The position numbers were made by a program, and so were the translations under genes. The notes below the pieces were generated by a model. That model saw only the letters and a list, made by a program, of their open reading frames with translations. It had not been told where the DNA came from and did no database searches. Of a stretch of 29,076 nt of DNA, positions 15,528-22,943 are shown piece after piece. Position 1 is the stretch's first letter. Each line of letters starts with the position of its first letter. Location: contig PKRI01000027.1 of NCBI GenBank assembly GCA_017577485.1, positions 1 to 29,076 of the forward strand, given 5' to 3'. Source of the stretch: Bacillota bacterium. Lineage in GTDB: Bacteria > Bacillota > Sulfobacillia > Thermaerobacterales > RSA17.

Positions 15528-16226
15528 GTGGATTCGCCGGTGACCGGGTCGACCGGGGAGCGGGCGGCCGGGCGGCGCCTGACCGGCCTGGCGGCGCTGT
15601 TCGCCGTCATCCCCCATCACCGCGGCTGGCTGCGGCTGCTGGTGGCCGTCAACGTGCTGGGGTCCATCTACGGGTTCAACTGGTACGTGGCGCAACTGGC
15701 CCGGACCCCCTGGTACCTGTGGCCGGTGACACCGGACTCGCCGCTGTCGAGCCTGGGATTCGGCATCTACCTGGCCCTGCGGCTCAGCGGCCGCGCCGCG
15801 CCCTGGTTCGGCGCGCTGGTGCAGCTGGCCACGTTCAAGTATGGCCTGTGGACGGTGGTGGTCCTCGGCCAGTACCTGCTGGCCACGGGCGATGCCAACC
15901 CGGAACTGCTGCTCCTGCTGAGCACCCATGCCGGGATGGCGCTGGAAGCGTACCTGATGATGCGCGCCGACCCGGCCCCGGGCCCGGCGCTGGCCCTGGC
16001 CATGGGCTGGCTCGCCCTCAACGACGCCTTCGACTACCTGGTGGGCACCCATCCCACGGTGCCGGACCCGTCCCTCATCGACGTAGTGGCCGTGGAAGCC
16101 GCGGCGCTGACCTGGCTGGCCCTGGCCGCCGCGCTGACGGCTCGCCGCCGGGGCGATCCGGTGCGATATACTGGGTGGAATCCGGACGGACCAGGAATGC
16201 CCGGAAAGAGAGGATCGCAGCCATGA
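15528..16226 (+). CDS. DUF1405 membrane protein
   Basis: The 232-residue protein matches the DUF1405 family, an uncharacterised membrane family of Bacillota and Archaea. After a short N-terminus, conserved text includes NVLGSIYGFNWYVAQL, PWYLWPVTPDSPLSS, ATFKYGLWTVVVL, STHAGMALEAYLM and LNDAFDYLVGTHP. About six membrane helices are predicted by hydrophobicity. Start: GTG 15528, with GGAGGTG 8 bases upstream. The gene overlaps folE by 4 bp (ATGA) and so is the first gene of a folate/threonine operon, although nothing in the protein suggests a folate role. Confidence 0.88.
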   Translation: MDSPVTGSTGERAAGRRLTGLAALFAVIPHHRGWLRLLVAVNVLGSIYGFNWYVAQLARTPWYLWPVTPDSPLSSLGFGIYLALRLSGRAAPWFGALVQLATFKYGLWTVVVLGQYLLATGDANPELLLLLSTHAGMALEAYLMMRADPAPGPALALAMGWLALNDAFDYLVGTHPTVPDPSLIDVVAVEAAALTWLALAAALTARRRGDPVRYTGWNPDGPGMPGKRGSQP

Positions 16227-16861
16227 CGGACCCTCGTGCGACGGAACGCGTGACCCGCGTTGAGCCCAACGGACCGGCTTCCGAAAGCCGGCCCTTCGAC
16301 CACCGCAAGATCGAGCAGGCCGTGCGCATGATCCTGGAGGCCATCGGCGAGGACCCCGACCGCGCCGGGCTCCGGGACACGCCCCGCCGGGTGGCGGCCG
16401 CGTATCGCGAGATGTTCGCCGGCGTGGGCCGCAACCTGGAGGACGAGATCAACGTCTTCTTCGACATCGGTCACGAGGAGATGGTGATCGTCAAGGACAT
16501 CCCCTTCTACTCGGTCTGCGAGCACCACCTGTTGCCCTTCTTCGGCCGGGCCCATGTGGCCTACATCCCCACCAAGGGCCGGATCACCGGGCTGTCGAAA
16601 CTGGCCCGGGTGGTGGACGTGGCCGCGAAGCGGCTGCAGGTGCAGGAGCGCCTCACCGGCGAGATCGCCGACGCCATCATGAACCGGCTGCACTGCCGCG
16701 GCGTGCTGGTGATGCTGGAGGCCGAGCACCTCTGCATGACCATGCGCGGGATCAAGAAGCCGGGGTCGCTGACGGTCACCTCGGTGGTGCGGGGCGTGTT
16801 TAAGGACGACGAGAAGACCCGCAACGAGGCCCTTTCGATCATCCGGCCGGTGACGGGCTGA
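16223..16861 (+). CDS. folE: GTP cyclohydrolase I
   Basis: FolE converts GTP to 7,8-dihydroneopterin triphosphate, the first step of tetrahydrofolate synthesis. The 212-residue protein shows the family core: DRAGLRDTPRRVA, the zinc site YSVCEHHLLPFFG (C99 and H102), the GRITGLSKLARVVD signature, QERLTGEIAD, and the second zinc cysteine in EAEHLCMTMRGI (C171). Residues 1-24 are a variable extension. ATG 16223 overlaps the stop of the DUF1405 gene and has GAGAGGA 9 bases upstream. The length is normal. folP follows after 6 bp; folB and folK are not in this window. Confidence 0.97.
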   Translation: MTDPRATERVTRVEPNGPASESRPFDHRKIEQAVRMILEAIGEDPDRAGLRDTPRRVAAAYREMFAGVGRNLEDEINVFFDIGHEEMVIVKDIPFYSVCEHHLLPFFGRAHVAYIPTKGRITGLSKLARVVDVAAKRLQVQERLTGEIADAIMNRLHCRGVLVMLEAEHLCMTMRGIKKPGSLTVTSVVRGVFKDDEKTRNEALSIIRPVTG

Positions 16862-16867
16862 ACCGCG

Positions 16868-17992
16868 GTGACGATGGAAACGCCCGAGAGGGGCCTTGGG
16901 GACGCGGCCGCCGCCGATCCTGCGGCCGGCCAGGGGGCCGGGAGGGCCTCCGGCTCCTCCGTGCGCCTGGGCCCCCGCACCTTCGAGTGGGGCCGGCGCA
17001 CCTACGTCATGGGTATCCTGAACGTCACCCCGGACTCCTTTTCGGACGGCGGCCTGCACCTGGCGCCCGAGCGGGCCATCGCCCGCGCCCGGGCGATGGA
17101 GGCCGAGGGCGCCGACGTCATCGACATCGGCGCCGAGAGCGCCAGCATCGCGGCGTCCAAACCCAGCCTGGATGAGGAACTGGCCCGGCTGCTGCCGGTG
17201 GTGGAAACGCTGGCCCGGGAGTCGGGGGCGGCCCTCTCGGTCGACACCTACAAGAGCGCCGTGGCCGAGGCCGTGCTGAAGGCCGGCGCCCACCTGATCA
17301 ACGACATCAGCGGCCTGCAAGCCGACCCGGACCTGGCGGCGGTCATCGCCCAGCACGGAGCCGGCGTGGTGATCATGCACATGCAGGGCCATCCCCGCAG
17401 CGTGGCCCGCGAACCCCGCTACAACGACGTGCTGGACGAGGTGGCCGCCTACCTGGCGGAGGGCATCGAGCGGGCGTTGCGGGCCGGGATCCGGGAAGAG
17501 GCGATCCTGATCGACCCGGGGATCGGCGTCGGCAAGCGCACCAGCCACAACCTCGAATTGATCCGGCGCATCGGCGAGCTGCGCCGGCGGCTGGGGTTCC
17601 CGGTGCTGCTGGGACATTCCCGGACGTCGGTGATCGGCAACGTGCTGGAGGCGCCGGTCCACGACCGGGCCGAGGGCACCCTGGCGGTGACGGTGTTTGC
17701 CGTCACCCAGGGCGTGGACATGGTGCGGGTCCACGACGTGGGGGCCAACGTGCGGGCGGCGCGGATGGCCGACGCCCTGGTCCGGGGCATCGACGAACCC
17801 GCCGACGGCTGGCCCTTCGACGCCGTGACCGGGCAGCGGCGGCGCCCGCTGCGGCCGGTGGGCGCGGCGCTGGCCGCGGGCGGGGGGGCCGCGGCCGGGG
17901 GCTGTCCTACCGCTGGGAGCGGTCCTGCGGCCGGGAGCGACCCCGTGCCCGGGGGCGTTCCTGGGGCGGAGCGTTGTGCAGAGGAGAGATGA
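16868..17992 (+). CDS. folP: Dihydropteroate synthase-like protein (divergent)
   Basis: DHPS joins p-aminobenzoate to hydroxymethyl-dihydropterin. The TIM-barrel core is clear: MGILNVTPDSFSDGG (48-62), LSVDTYKS, HLINDISGL, VIMHMQG, LIDPGIGVGK and MVRVHDVGANVRAARM. Two usually invariant places differ. The pterin/pABA loop GGESTRPG is GAESASIAA (88-96), and the SRKS motif is SRTS (251-254), losing the lysine seen in E. coli DHPS. The core is flanked by a low-complexity N-terminus (7-31) and a Gly/Ala/Pro tail (about 325-374). Start GTG 16868 or ATG 16874; neither has a strong ribosome site. It lies between folE and thrC with 6- and 3-bp gaps. Fold is sure; the exact reaction less so. Confidence 0.85.
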   Translation: MTMETPERGLGDAAAADPAAGQGAGRASGSSVRLGPRTFEWGRRTYVMGILNVTPDSFSDGGLHLAPERAIARARAMEAEGADVIDIGAESASIAASKPSLDEELARLLPVVETLARESGAALSVDTYKSAVAEAVLKAGAHLINDISGLQADPDLAAVIAQHGAGVVIMHMQGHPRSVAREPRYNDVLDEVAAYLAEGIERALRAGIREEAILIDPGIGVGKRTSHNLELIRRIGELRRRLGFPVLLGHSRTSVIGNVLEAPVHDRAEGTLAVTVFAVTQGVDMVRVHDVGANVRAARMADALVRGIDEPADGWPFDAVTGQRRRPLRPVGAALAAGGGAAAGGCPTAGSGPAAGSDPVPGGVPGAERCAEER

Positions 17993-17995
17993 GGT

Positions 17996-19225
17996 TTGTT
18001 CTGGCCGGGGCTGATCGCTCAATACCGCCGGTGGCTTCCCATCGAACCCGACGACACCGTGGTGACGCTGCAGGAAGGCAACACCCCGCTGATCCCCGCC
18101 CGGCGCCTGGCCCGCCTGGCAGGGCTGGAGGGGGTGCCGGGCCTCGACCGGCTGTACCTCAAGTACGAGGGCGCCAACCCCACCGGGTCCTTCAAGGACC
18201 GGGGCATGACCGTGGCGGTCAGCAAGGCGGTGTCGTCCGGTGCGCGGACGGTGATCTGCGCCTCCACGGGCAATACGTCGGCCTCGGCCGCTGCTTACGC
18301 CGCCGCTGCGGGGATCGAAGCGGTGGTGGTGCTGCCCGACGGCGCGGTGGCCCGCGGCAAGCTGGCTCAGGCCCTGGTCTTCGGCGCCCGCTTGCTGCCG
18401 ATCCAGGGCAACTTCGATCAGGCTCTGGCCATCGTCCGCGATCTTGCCGCCCAGCACCCGGACATCGCCCTGGTCAACTCGGTGAACCCGCTGCGCCTGG
18501 AGGGCCAGAAGACCATCGCCTTCGAGATCGTGGAGCAACTGGCGGCGATGGGGGAGGCGCCCCCGGCGGTGGTGGCGCTGCCCGTGGGCAACGCCGGCAA
18601 CATCACCGCCGCGTGGATGGGCTTCCGGCTGTGGCATGAGGCCGGCCTGCTGGATGCGCTGCCGCGGATGGTGGGCGTGCAGGCGGAGGGCGCGGCGCCC
18701 CTGGTCCACGGCCGGCCGGTGGACCGGCCCGAAACGGTGGCCAGCGCCATCCGCATCGGCCAGCCCGCCAGCGCCGAGGGTGCCCGGCGCGCCGTCAGCG
18801 AGTCGGGCGGCCGGTTCCTGGCGGTTTCCGACGACGAGATCCTGGCGGCCCAGGGCCTCATTGCCCGGGCCACGGGGGTGTTCTGCGAGCCCGCCTCGGC
18901 GGCCTCGGTGGCGGGGATTCTGAAGCTGGCCGCGGCCGGGCAACTGGAGCCCCTGCTGCGAGCCGGTGAACCCGGCGGTTCCGGGAACTGGTCGGACGGT
19001 GCCCGCAGCGGGCGCGATGGCCCCGCCGGGGGTCCCATCGTCTGCGTGCTTACGGGAAACGGGCTCAAGGACACCGACGCGGTCATGGCCGGGGAGAGGG
19101 CCCGGCCCGCCAGCGTTGGCGCCACCGTTGGAAGCGCTGCACCCGGCACCCCCGGAGGCGGGCCGCCCGAAGCCTTGCCGGCCGACCGCGAGCGGATCGC
19201 CGAGGCGCTGCTGGGGCGCCGCTGA
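17996..19225 (+). CDS. thrC: Threonine synthase
   Basis: ThrC converts O-phosphohomoserine to threonine with pyridoxal phosphate. The 409-residue protein shows LQEGNTPLIPA (25-35), the PLP lysine in NPTGSFKDRGM (K67), STGNTSASAAAYA, the phosphate loop VGNAGN (197-202), and CEPASAASVAG near the C-terminus. It is of the short, plant/Bacillus-type class. Two Gly/Ser/Pro-rich insertions near residues 325-345 and 370-395 lengthen the C-terminal part. Start TTG 17996 with AGGAGAG about 9 bases upstream, 3 bp after folP. It is last in the DUF1405-folE-folP-thrC unit, separate from hom-thrB, which converge on it from the other strand. Confidence 0.95.
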   Translation: MFWPGLIAQYRRWLPIEPDDTVVTLQEGNTPLIPARRLARLAGLEGVPGLDRLYLKYEGANPTGSFKDRGMTVAVSKAVSSGARTVICASTGNTSASAAAYAAAAGIEAVVVLPDGAVARGKLAQALVFGARLLPIQGNFDQALAIVRDLAAQHPDIALVNSVNPLRLEGQKTIAFEIVEQLAAMGEAPPAVVALPVGNAGNITAAWMGFRLWHEAGLLDALPRMVGVQAEGAAPLVHGRPVDRPETVASAIRIGQPASAEGARRAVSESGGRFLAVSDDEILAAQGLIARATGVFCEPASAASVAGILKLAAAGQLEPLLRAGEPGGSGNWSDGARSGRDGPAGGPIVCVLTGNGLKDTDAVMAGERARPASVGATVGSAAPGTPGGGPPEALPADRERIAEALLGRR

Positions 19226-19283
19226 TGTCCAGCCACCCCCGCACCCACCAGCGTAAGTCCCGAATCCACCCTATCCGGACCAG

Positions 19284-19485
19284 GCCGTGCAGCAGGAGGC
19301 ACACCCAGTTCCTTATCTCGGCCCGATCAGGGCGTGCCGTGCAGCACAAGGAACCGGGTGTGCCTTAACTGCGGTTCCTGGCCTCGGTATGAGCCGCTGC
19401 CCACCGTACTAAGGTTCCTGCGGTGCCTTAACGCACACGGAAGGGGTGCCGGGTGAAACTTAGGGAACCCCCAATGCCTTATGCC
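19284..19485. repeat. Cluster of short dispersed and inverted repeats between thrC and thrB
   Basis: The 475-bp convergent gap holds several related motifs. Arms of an inverted repeat, GGCACACCCAGTTCCTT (19298-19314) and AAGGAACCGGGTGTGCC (19348-19364), pair with one mismatch. Each arm is preceded by the direct repeat GCCGTGCAGCA (19284-19294, 19336-19346). The unit AAGG-WW-CC-N6-TGCCTTA recurs at 19348-19368 and 19411-19431, and more loosely at 19460-19481. GTGCCTTAAC occurs at 19360 and 19423, and GGTTCCTG at 19373 and 19413. No gene is supported inside. It might be a REP- or MITE-like element, a relic of one, or part of a termination region. The rest of 19226-19590 shows nothing recognisable. 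Confidence 0.55.
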
Positions 19486-19597
19486 GTCACGGGCGGCGGC
19501 ACCGGACCGGTGGACGCACCGGACCGCCTCTTCCACCTCGTGACCTGGAGCCCACGTCGGCCACCCTTCCGCGTCCAGTGTGCGGAAAACACAAAAA

Positions 19598-19626
19598 GGG
19601 GCACACCCCGCGGGGCGTACCCCCCA
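19598..19626 (-). terminator. Terminator after thrB
   Basis: On the minus strand GGGGTACGCCCC / GGGGTGTGCCCC folds into a strong GC stem and is followed by TTTTTGTGTTTT. It lies about 75 bp beyond the thrB stop codon and ends the hom-thrB transcript. Confidence 0.75.
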
Positions 19627-19700
19627 GCATCAGGTCGTGGTCAGGTGCGCCGGCTCACCGCCGGGCCAGCGTCACGCGGCCCGTCTCGTGCCGGCCTGCC

Positions 19701-20651
19701 TCACGCGCCCTGCACCAGTGTCACTTCCGGGTGCACGCGGACCAGAGCGCCGGCGCTGACGGCCGCCCGGTACACCTCGGCCTCCAGGCCGGCGTCGGCC
19801 AGGCAGGCCTGCATGGCCGACGCCACCGCCGACACCCGGTCCGCCGGCGTCAGCGCCGCGGCCGCCGGCCCGGCGCCGCTCAAGCACGCACCGTACGCCC
19901 CCGCGGCCACCGCCGCTTCCCGCAGGCCGTCCAGCCACGGGTACAGGCACCTGCGGTAGGGCTCGTGGAGCCGGTCCACCATCGCCTCGTACAGCAACTC
20001 GTACTTGCCGCCGGTCAGCGCCGCCACCAGCAGGGCCGACCGGGCCGCGTTGAAGGCCGCGTCCCCGTGGGGAACCTGGGCCGGCAGGACGTTCCGCGCC
20101 TGGCGCGTCGCCTGCCGCCGCGCCGGCACCGCCAGCACCACCGCCGGGTACTCCAGCAGCGGCAGGCGGTAGGCGAAGGCCCGCCCGTCATCCCGCTGCA
20201 CCGCCAGCGTCACCCCGCCGCACAGCGCCGCCGCGGCGTTGTCGGCATGGCCCTCCATACGGGCCGCCAGCGCCAGCAGCCGCTCGTCATCCAGTCGCCG
20301 GCCCCGGCACTCCAGCCACGCCCGGGCCAGCAGCAGGCCGCCTATCACGGCCGCCGCGCTGGAACCCAATCCCCCCGCCAGGGGGATGCCGTTGTCGATC
20401 CTCAGGTCGTACCCGCGGGGCCGGGCGCCGGCGGCGGCAAAAGCCTCCTCCATGGCCCGGGAGACCAGGTTCTCCCCGGGATAGTCGGAGATGCCGTCGG
20501 AGGCCGCCCCTCCGACGGAAATGCGAACCCCGTCGGCCGCGTCAAAGCGGCAGCACAACCGCAACTTAAAGGTATCGACCGCCATGCCCAGGCAGTCGAA
20601 CCCCGGTCCCAAGTTGGCCACCGTCGCCGGGACGACGACCTCGACGTTCAC
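19701..20651 (-). CDS. thrB: Homoserine kinase
   Basis: ThrB phosphorylates homoserine, the step before threonine synthase. The 316-residue GHMP-kinase protein has the N-terminal VPATVANLGPGFDCLGMA (motif 1, 7-24), the ATP loop PLAGGLGSSAAAVIGG (90-105, motif 2), HADNAAAALCGG, and the C-terminal ACLSGAGPAAAAL (motif 3). Start ATG 20651 overlaps the hom stop by 4 bp (ATGA), so hom and thrB are co-translated. The length is normal. Control is by the T-box leader upstream of hom. Confidence 0.96.
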   Translation of the reverse strand: MNVEVVVPATVANLGPGFDCLGMAVDTFKLRLCCRFDAADGVRISVGGAASDGISDYPGENLVSRAMEEAFAAAGARPRGYDLRIDNGIPLAGGLGSSAAAVIGGLLLARAWLECRGRRLDDERLLALAARMEGHADNAAAALCGGVTLAVQRDDGRAFAYRLPLLEYPAVVLAVPARRQATRQARNVLPAQVPHGDAAFNAARSALLVAALTGGKYELLYEAMVDRLHEPYRRCLYPWLDGLREAAVAAGAYGACLSGAGPAAAALTPADRVSAVASAMQACLADAGLEAEVYRAAVSAGALVRVHPEVTLVQGA

Positions 20652-21727
20652 CGGGATTCACCCCGCCAGCGGGCCGCCGCGGAAGCCGCGGCGGCAGCCC
20701 CAGCCGCCACGTCGGCCGCCGCACCCGCCGGGCTGACCGCCGGACTGGGCTCGGCCCACACCAGGCGGTCCACCACCCGGCAAACATCGCCCAGCAGCGC
20801 GGTGGCGGTGGGACCGGGTCCCGCCCCGGCACCCTTGAGGGTCACCGCGCCGAACACGTCGCTCTCGATGACCACCGCGTTCTCCACCCCGCGGATGCCG
20901 TACAAGGGGTGGCCCGGCGGCAGTTCCACCGGCGCCACCGAGACCTTCACCTGCCCCGACTCGTCGCGCTCGGCGCGCGCCACGTGGCGCAGGTCAAACC
21001 CCGCCTCCTGGGCGGCGAGGATGTCCTCGGTACTCACGTTGCGGATGCCCTTCATCTCGATGCCGTCCAGGTCGGGCGACCAGTCGAAGGCCAGCGCCGC
21101 CAGCAGCGCGATCTTGTAGGCCGCGTCGCGGCCGTCCAGGTCGTCGGACGGGTCAGGCTCCGCGTAACCCAGCCGCTGGGCCTCGGCCAGCGCGTCGGCC
21201 TGGCTCAACCCTTCGGCCATCCGCGTCAGGATGTAGTTGGACGTGCCGTTGAGGATCCCGTAGACCGCCCGCACCGGCGCCGCCGACAGGCCCGGCAGGC
21301 TGCGGATCACCGGGATCACGGCCCCGGCCGCCGCCTCGTAGAACAGGCACGCCCCGGACGCCTGGGCCGCCTCGTGCAGTTCGTCCCAGGCCCGGGCCAT
21401 CACCACCTTGTTGGCGGTCACCACGTGCTTGCCCCGGCGCAGCGCCTCCAGCAGGTAGGTCCGGGCGGGCTCGAAGCCGCCCATGGCCTCCACCACCACG
21501 TCGACCTCGGGGTCCTCCAGGATACGCCACGGATCCGTCGTCAGGTGCGAGCGCGGCACCGCCACCGACCGGGGCCGGTTAACGTCGCGGACCAGGATAT
21601 GCCGGATGTCCACGGACAGGTTCTTGTGCGCGGCGAGGTGATGCCGCGCGCCAATAATCAGCTGCCAGAACCCCCCGCCGACGTTGCCGCAGCCCAGCAG
21701 CCCAACCGTGATCTCGCGCATCGGCAT
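20648..21727 (-). CDS. hom: Homoserine dehydrogenase (short form without ACT domain)
   Basis: Hom reduces aspartate semialdehyde to homoserine, the branch point to threonine and methionine. The 359-residue protein has the NAD(P)-binding loop GLLGCGNVGGGF (9-20), TANKVVMA (K107), FYEAAAGAVIPVI, GILNGTSNYILT (157-168), and DDLDGRDAAYK with the catalytic lysine K205. The C-terminal ACT domain that senses threonine in many homologues is absent; the protein instead ends in an Ala-rich tail (about 325-359). Feedback is therefore probably transcriptional, through the T-box. Start: ATG 21727 or 21721; GGGGAGGG favours either. It is first in the hom-thrB operon. Confidence 0.95.
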   Translation of the reverse strand: MPMREITVGLLGCGNVGGGFWQLIIGARHHLAAHKNLSVDIRHILVRDVNRPRSVAVPRSHLTTDPWRILEDPEVDVVVEAMGGFEPARTYLLEALRRGKHVVTANKVVMARAWDELHEAAQASGACLFYEAAAGAVIPVIRSLPGLSAAPVRAVYGILNGTSNYILTRMAEGLSQADALAEAQRLGYAEPDPSDDLDGRDAAYKIALLAALAFDWSPDLDGIEMKGIRNVSTEDILAAQEAGFDLRHVARAERDESGQVKVSVAPVELPPGHPLYGIRGVENAVVIESDVFGAVTLKGAGAGPGPTATALLGDVCRVVDRLVWAEPSPAVSPAGAAADVAAGAAAAASAAARWRGESR

Positions 21728-21742
21728 CCCTCCCCTTTCGCT

Positions 21743-22060
21743 AAAATTGAACCCCCGTCCCTAGGGACGGGGGTTGCCCGCGGTTCCACCCTGATTAGGC
21801 GGCGCAGCATGTAAAACGCAGAGGCCGCCTCACTCCATGATCGATAAGGGGATCACCCCGCCACGCTTACTGACCGCCCGCCGTGCCCGGCGCCCCGCGT
21901 GCGGGACCCGGCGGCGGTGCGGCGTTCGGCAGGCAGCTCCCAGGGGGTTTTCGGTCCGTCCTGCGGCGCCGGGCGCTCTCAGTCTGCGGCGCCCGGTTCC
22001 TGTCGCCCGGTCACGGCCTACTCGTCCTGATCATCGCCGTTCCACGGCCGATCTGTATGA
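21743..22060 (-). promoter_or_regulatory. T-box riboswitch leader of hom-thrB
   Basis: The minus-strand leader carries the hallmark T-box sequence AGGGTGGAACCGCGGG (21777-21792), which pairs with the NCCA end of uncharged tRNA. A Rho-independent terminator follows it at once. Upstream, GGACGAGTAGG supplies the AGTA element of stem I and CTGAGAGCG the apical AG bulge region. The 3' side of stem I reads CGAAAACCCCCTGGGAGC; the GAA followed by ACC suits a threonine (ACC) specifier. Uncharged tRNA-Thr would then allow readthrough into hom-thrB. The T-box itself is sure; the specifier codon is inferred by position, and AAC (Asn) is the alternative reading. Confidence 0.9.
21750..21775 (-). terminator. 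T-box terminator stem
   Basis: The perfect inverted repeat AACCCCCGTCCC / GGGACGGGGGTT (loop of 2 bases) is followed on the minus strand by CAATTTTA. It overlaps the antiterminator-competing half of the T-box leader. Confidence 0.88.
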
Positions 22061-22067
22061 TGCGCCA

Positions 22068-22096
22068 AGTATAAGGGCGCGTCCACGACCCGTCAA
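22068..22096 (-). promoter_or_regulatory. Promoter of hom-thrB (sigma-A type)
   Basis: On the minus strand TTGACG (22091-22096), 17 bases, then TATACT (22068-22073). Both boxes are near-consensus with optimal spacing. Transcription is expected to start about 22060, giving the T-box leader. Confidence 0.8.
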
Positions 22097-22143
22097 GGGT
22101 CCTGAGGAATTCTATCAACCAGAGTTTTCGGGAAACACGCCCT

Positions 22144-22914
22144 TCACCGTGAGGGCCCGGCGGCCCGCCGGTAGCGGAGGAACAACTCGTCCTCGTGGAC
22201 GAAGGCGCTGACCAGTTGGAACCGGACCAGCCCCAGCGGCCGGGGACCTTCCACGGTGGCCAGGTCGTCGGGCCCGCCGCTGAACTTGGGGGCTGCGGTC
22301 CAGAAGTACTCGTCCAGGCAGCCGGCCTCCAGCAGCAGCCAGTTGACGGTGGGACCGCCCTCGCACAGCACCGACCGGATCCCGTACCGGGACCGGAGCA
22401 GCGAGAGCGCTTGGCGGATGGGAACCTGGTCCCCGGGAAACACGTGGACCTCGGCATGGCGCCGGGCCTCGGCCAGCCGTGCGGCGCCCGCCTCCTCGCC
22501 GGTGAACACGATGGGCCGCTCGGGTGCGTCGCCGACCAAGCGGCTATCCCACGGCAGGTCCAGGGACCGGCTCAAGATCACCAGCCGCGGCTGGTCGGCC
22601 AGGCCCTTGCGCCGGCGCAGCACCACGTCTTCCGGGGGCACGCCCGGGTACTTGGGGTTGGACCGCACCGTCCCGGCGCCGCGCAGCACAGCGTCTACCG
22701 CCGCGCGCACCTTGCGCATCAGCCGGTGGTCCAGGTCGCTCCCGATCTCGTGGACCCGGCCGGCGGCGGTGGCCCGCCCGTCCAGGGTGCTGACCATGTT
22801 GGCGGCCACGTAGGGCCGGTCCCCGGGCGGTTCCCCTTCGGGAGGCAGCACCAGGTCGTCGTAGATGGACACCGGGTCCGGCACGTGGCGCGGGTGCGGG
22901 TACAACTGCTGCAC
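22144..22914 (-). CDS. RibD C-terminal reductase domain protein
   Basis: The 256-residue protein is a stand-alone RibD C-terminal (dihydrofolate-reductase-like) reductase. Visible motifs are AANMVSTLDGRAT (38-50), a GAGTVRSNP substrate/NADPH loop (79-87), a nucleotide strand PRLVILSRSL, and LCEGGPTVNWLLLEAGCLDE (about 189-208). Riboflavin synthesis uses this fold to reduce aminouracil ribosylamine, but no deaminase domain or other rib genes are near, so the substrate may be a related pyrimidine or pterin. Start GTG 22914 with GAGG 4 bases upstream; it lies 29 bp after the MoaD-MoaE gene and probably shares its transcript. Confidence 0.88.
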   Translation of the reverse strand: MQQLYPHPRHVPDPVSIYDDLVLPPEGEPPGDRPYVAANMVSTLDGRATAAGRVHEIGSDLDHRLMRKVRAAVDAVLRGAGTVRSNPKYPGVPPEDVVLRRRKGLADQPRLVILSRSLDLPWDSRLVGDAPERPIVFTGEEAGAARLAEARRHAEVHVFPGDQVPIRQALSLLRSRYGIRSVLCEGGPTVNWLLLEAGCLDEYFWTAAPKFSGGPDDLATVEGPRPLGLVRFQLVSAFVHEDELFLRYRRAAGPSR

Positions 22915-22943
22915 GGGTCCTCAGGCTCCCCCTCGAAGGGTGG

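Noticed and set aside
16034..18943. A 969-residue open frame on the minus strand opposite folE, folP and thrC
   Set aside because: Its composition is that of a reverse shadow of GC-rich genes (His/Arg/Gln/Gly-rich, no domain), and three known families on the plus strand explain the region.
19225..19368. A 47-codon open frame starting in the thrC stop (TGATG overlap)
   Set aside because: It is arginine-rich, ends inside the repeat cluster, has no homology that I recognise, and its extent follows the repeats.
21883..22211. Short plus-strand open frames over the hom leader
   Set aside because: The region is explained by the T-box leader and promoter; the proteins are arginine/proline-rich without motifs.
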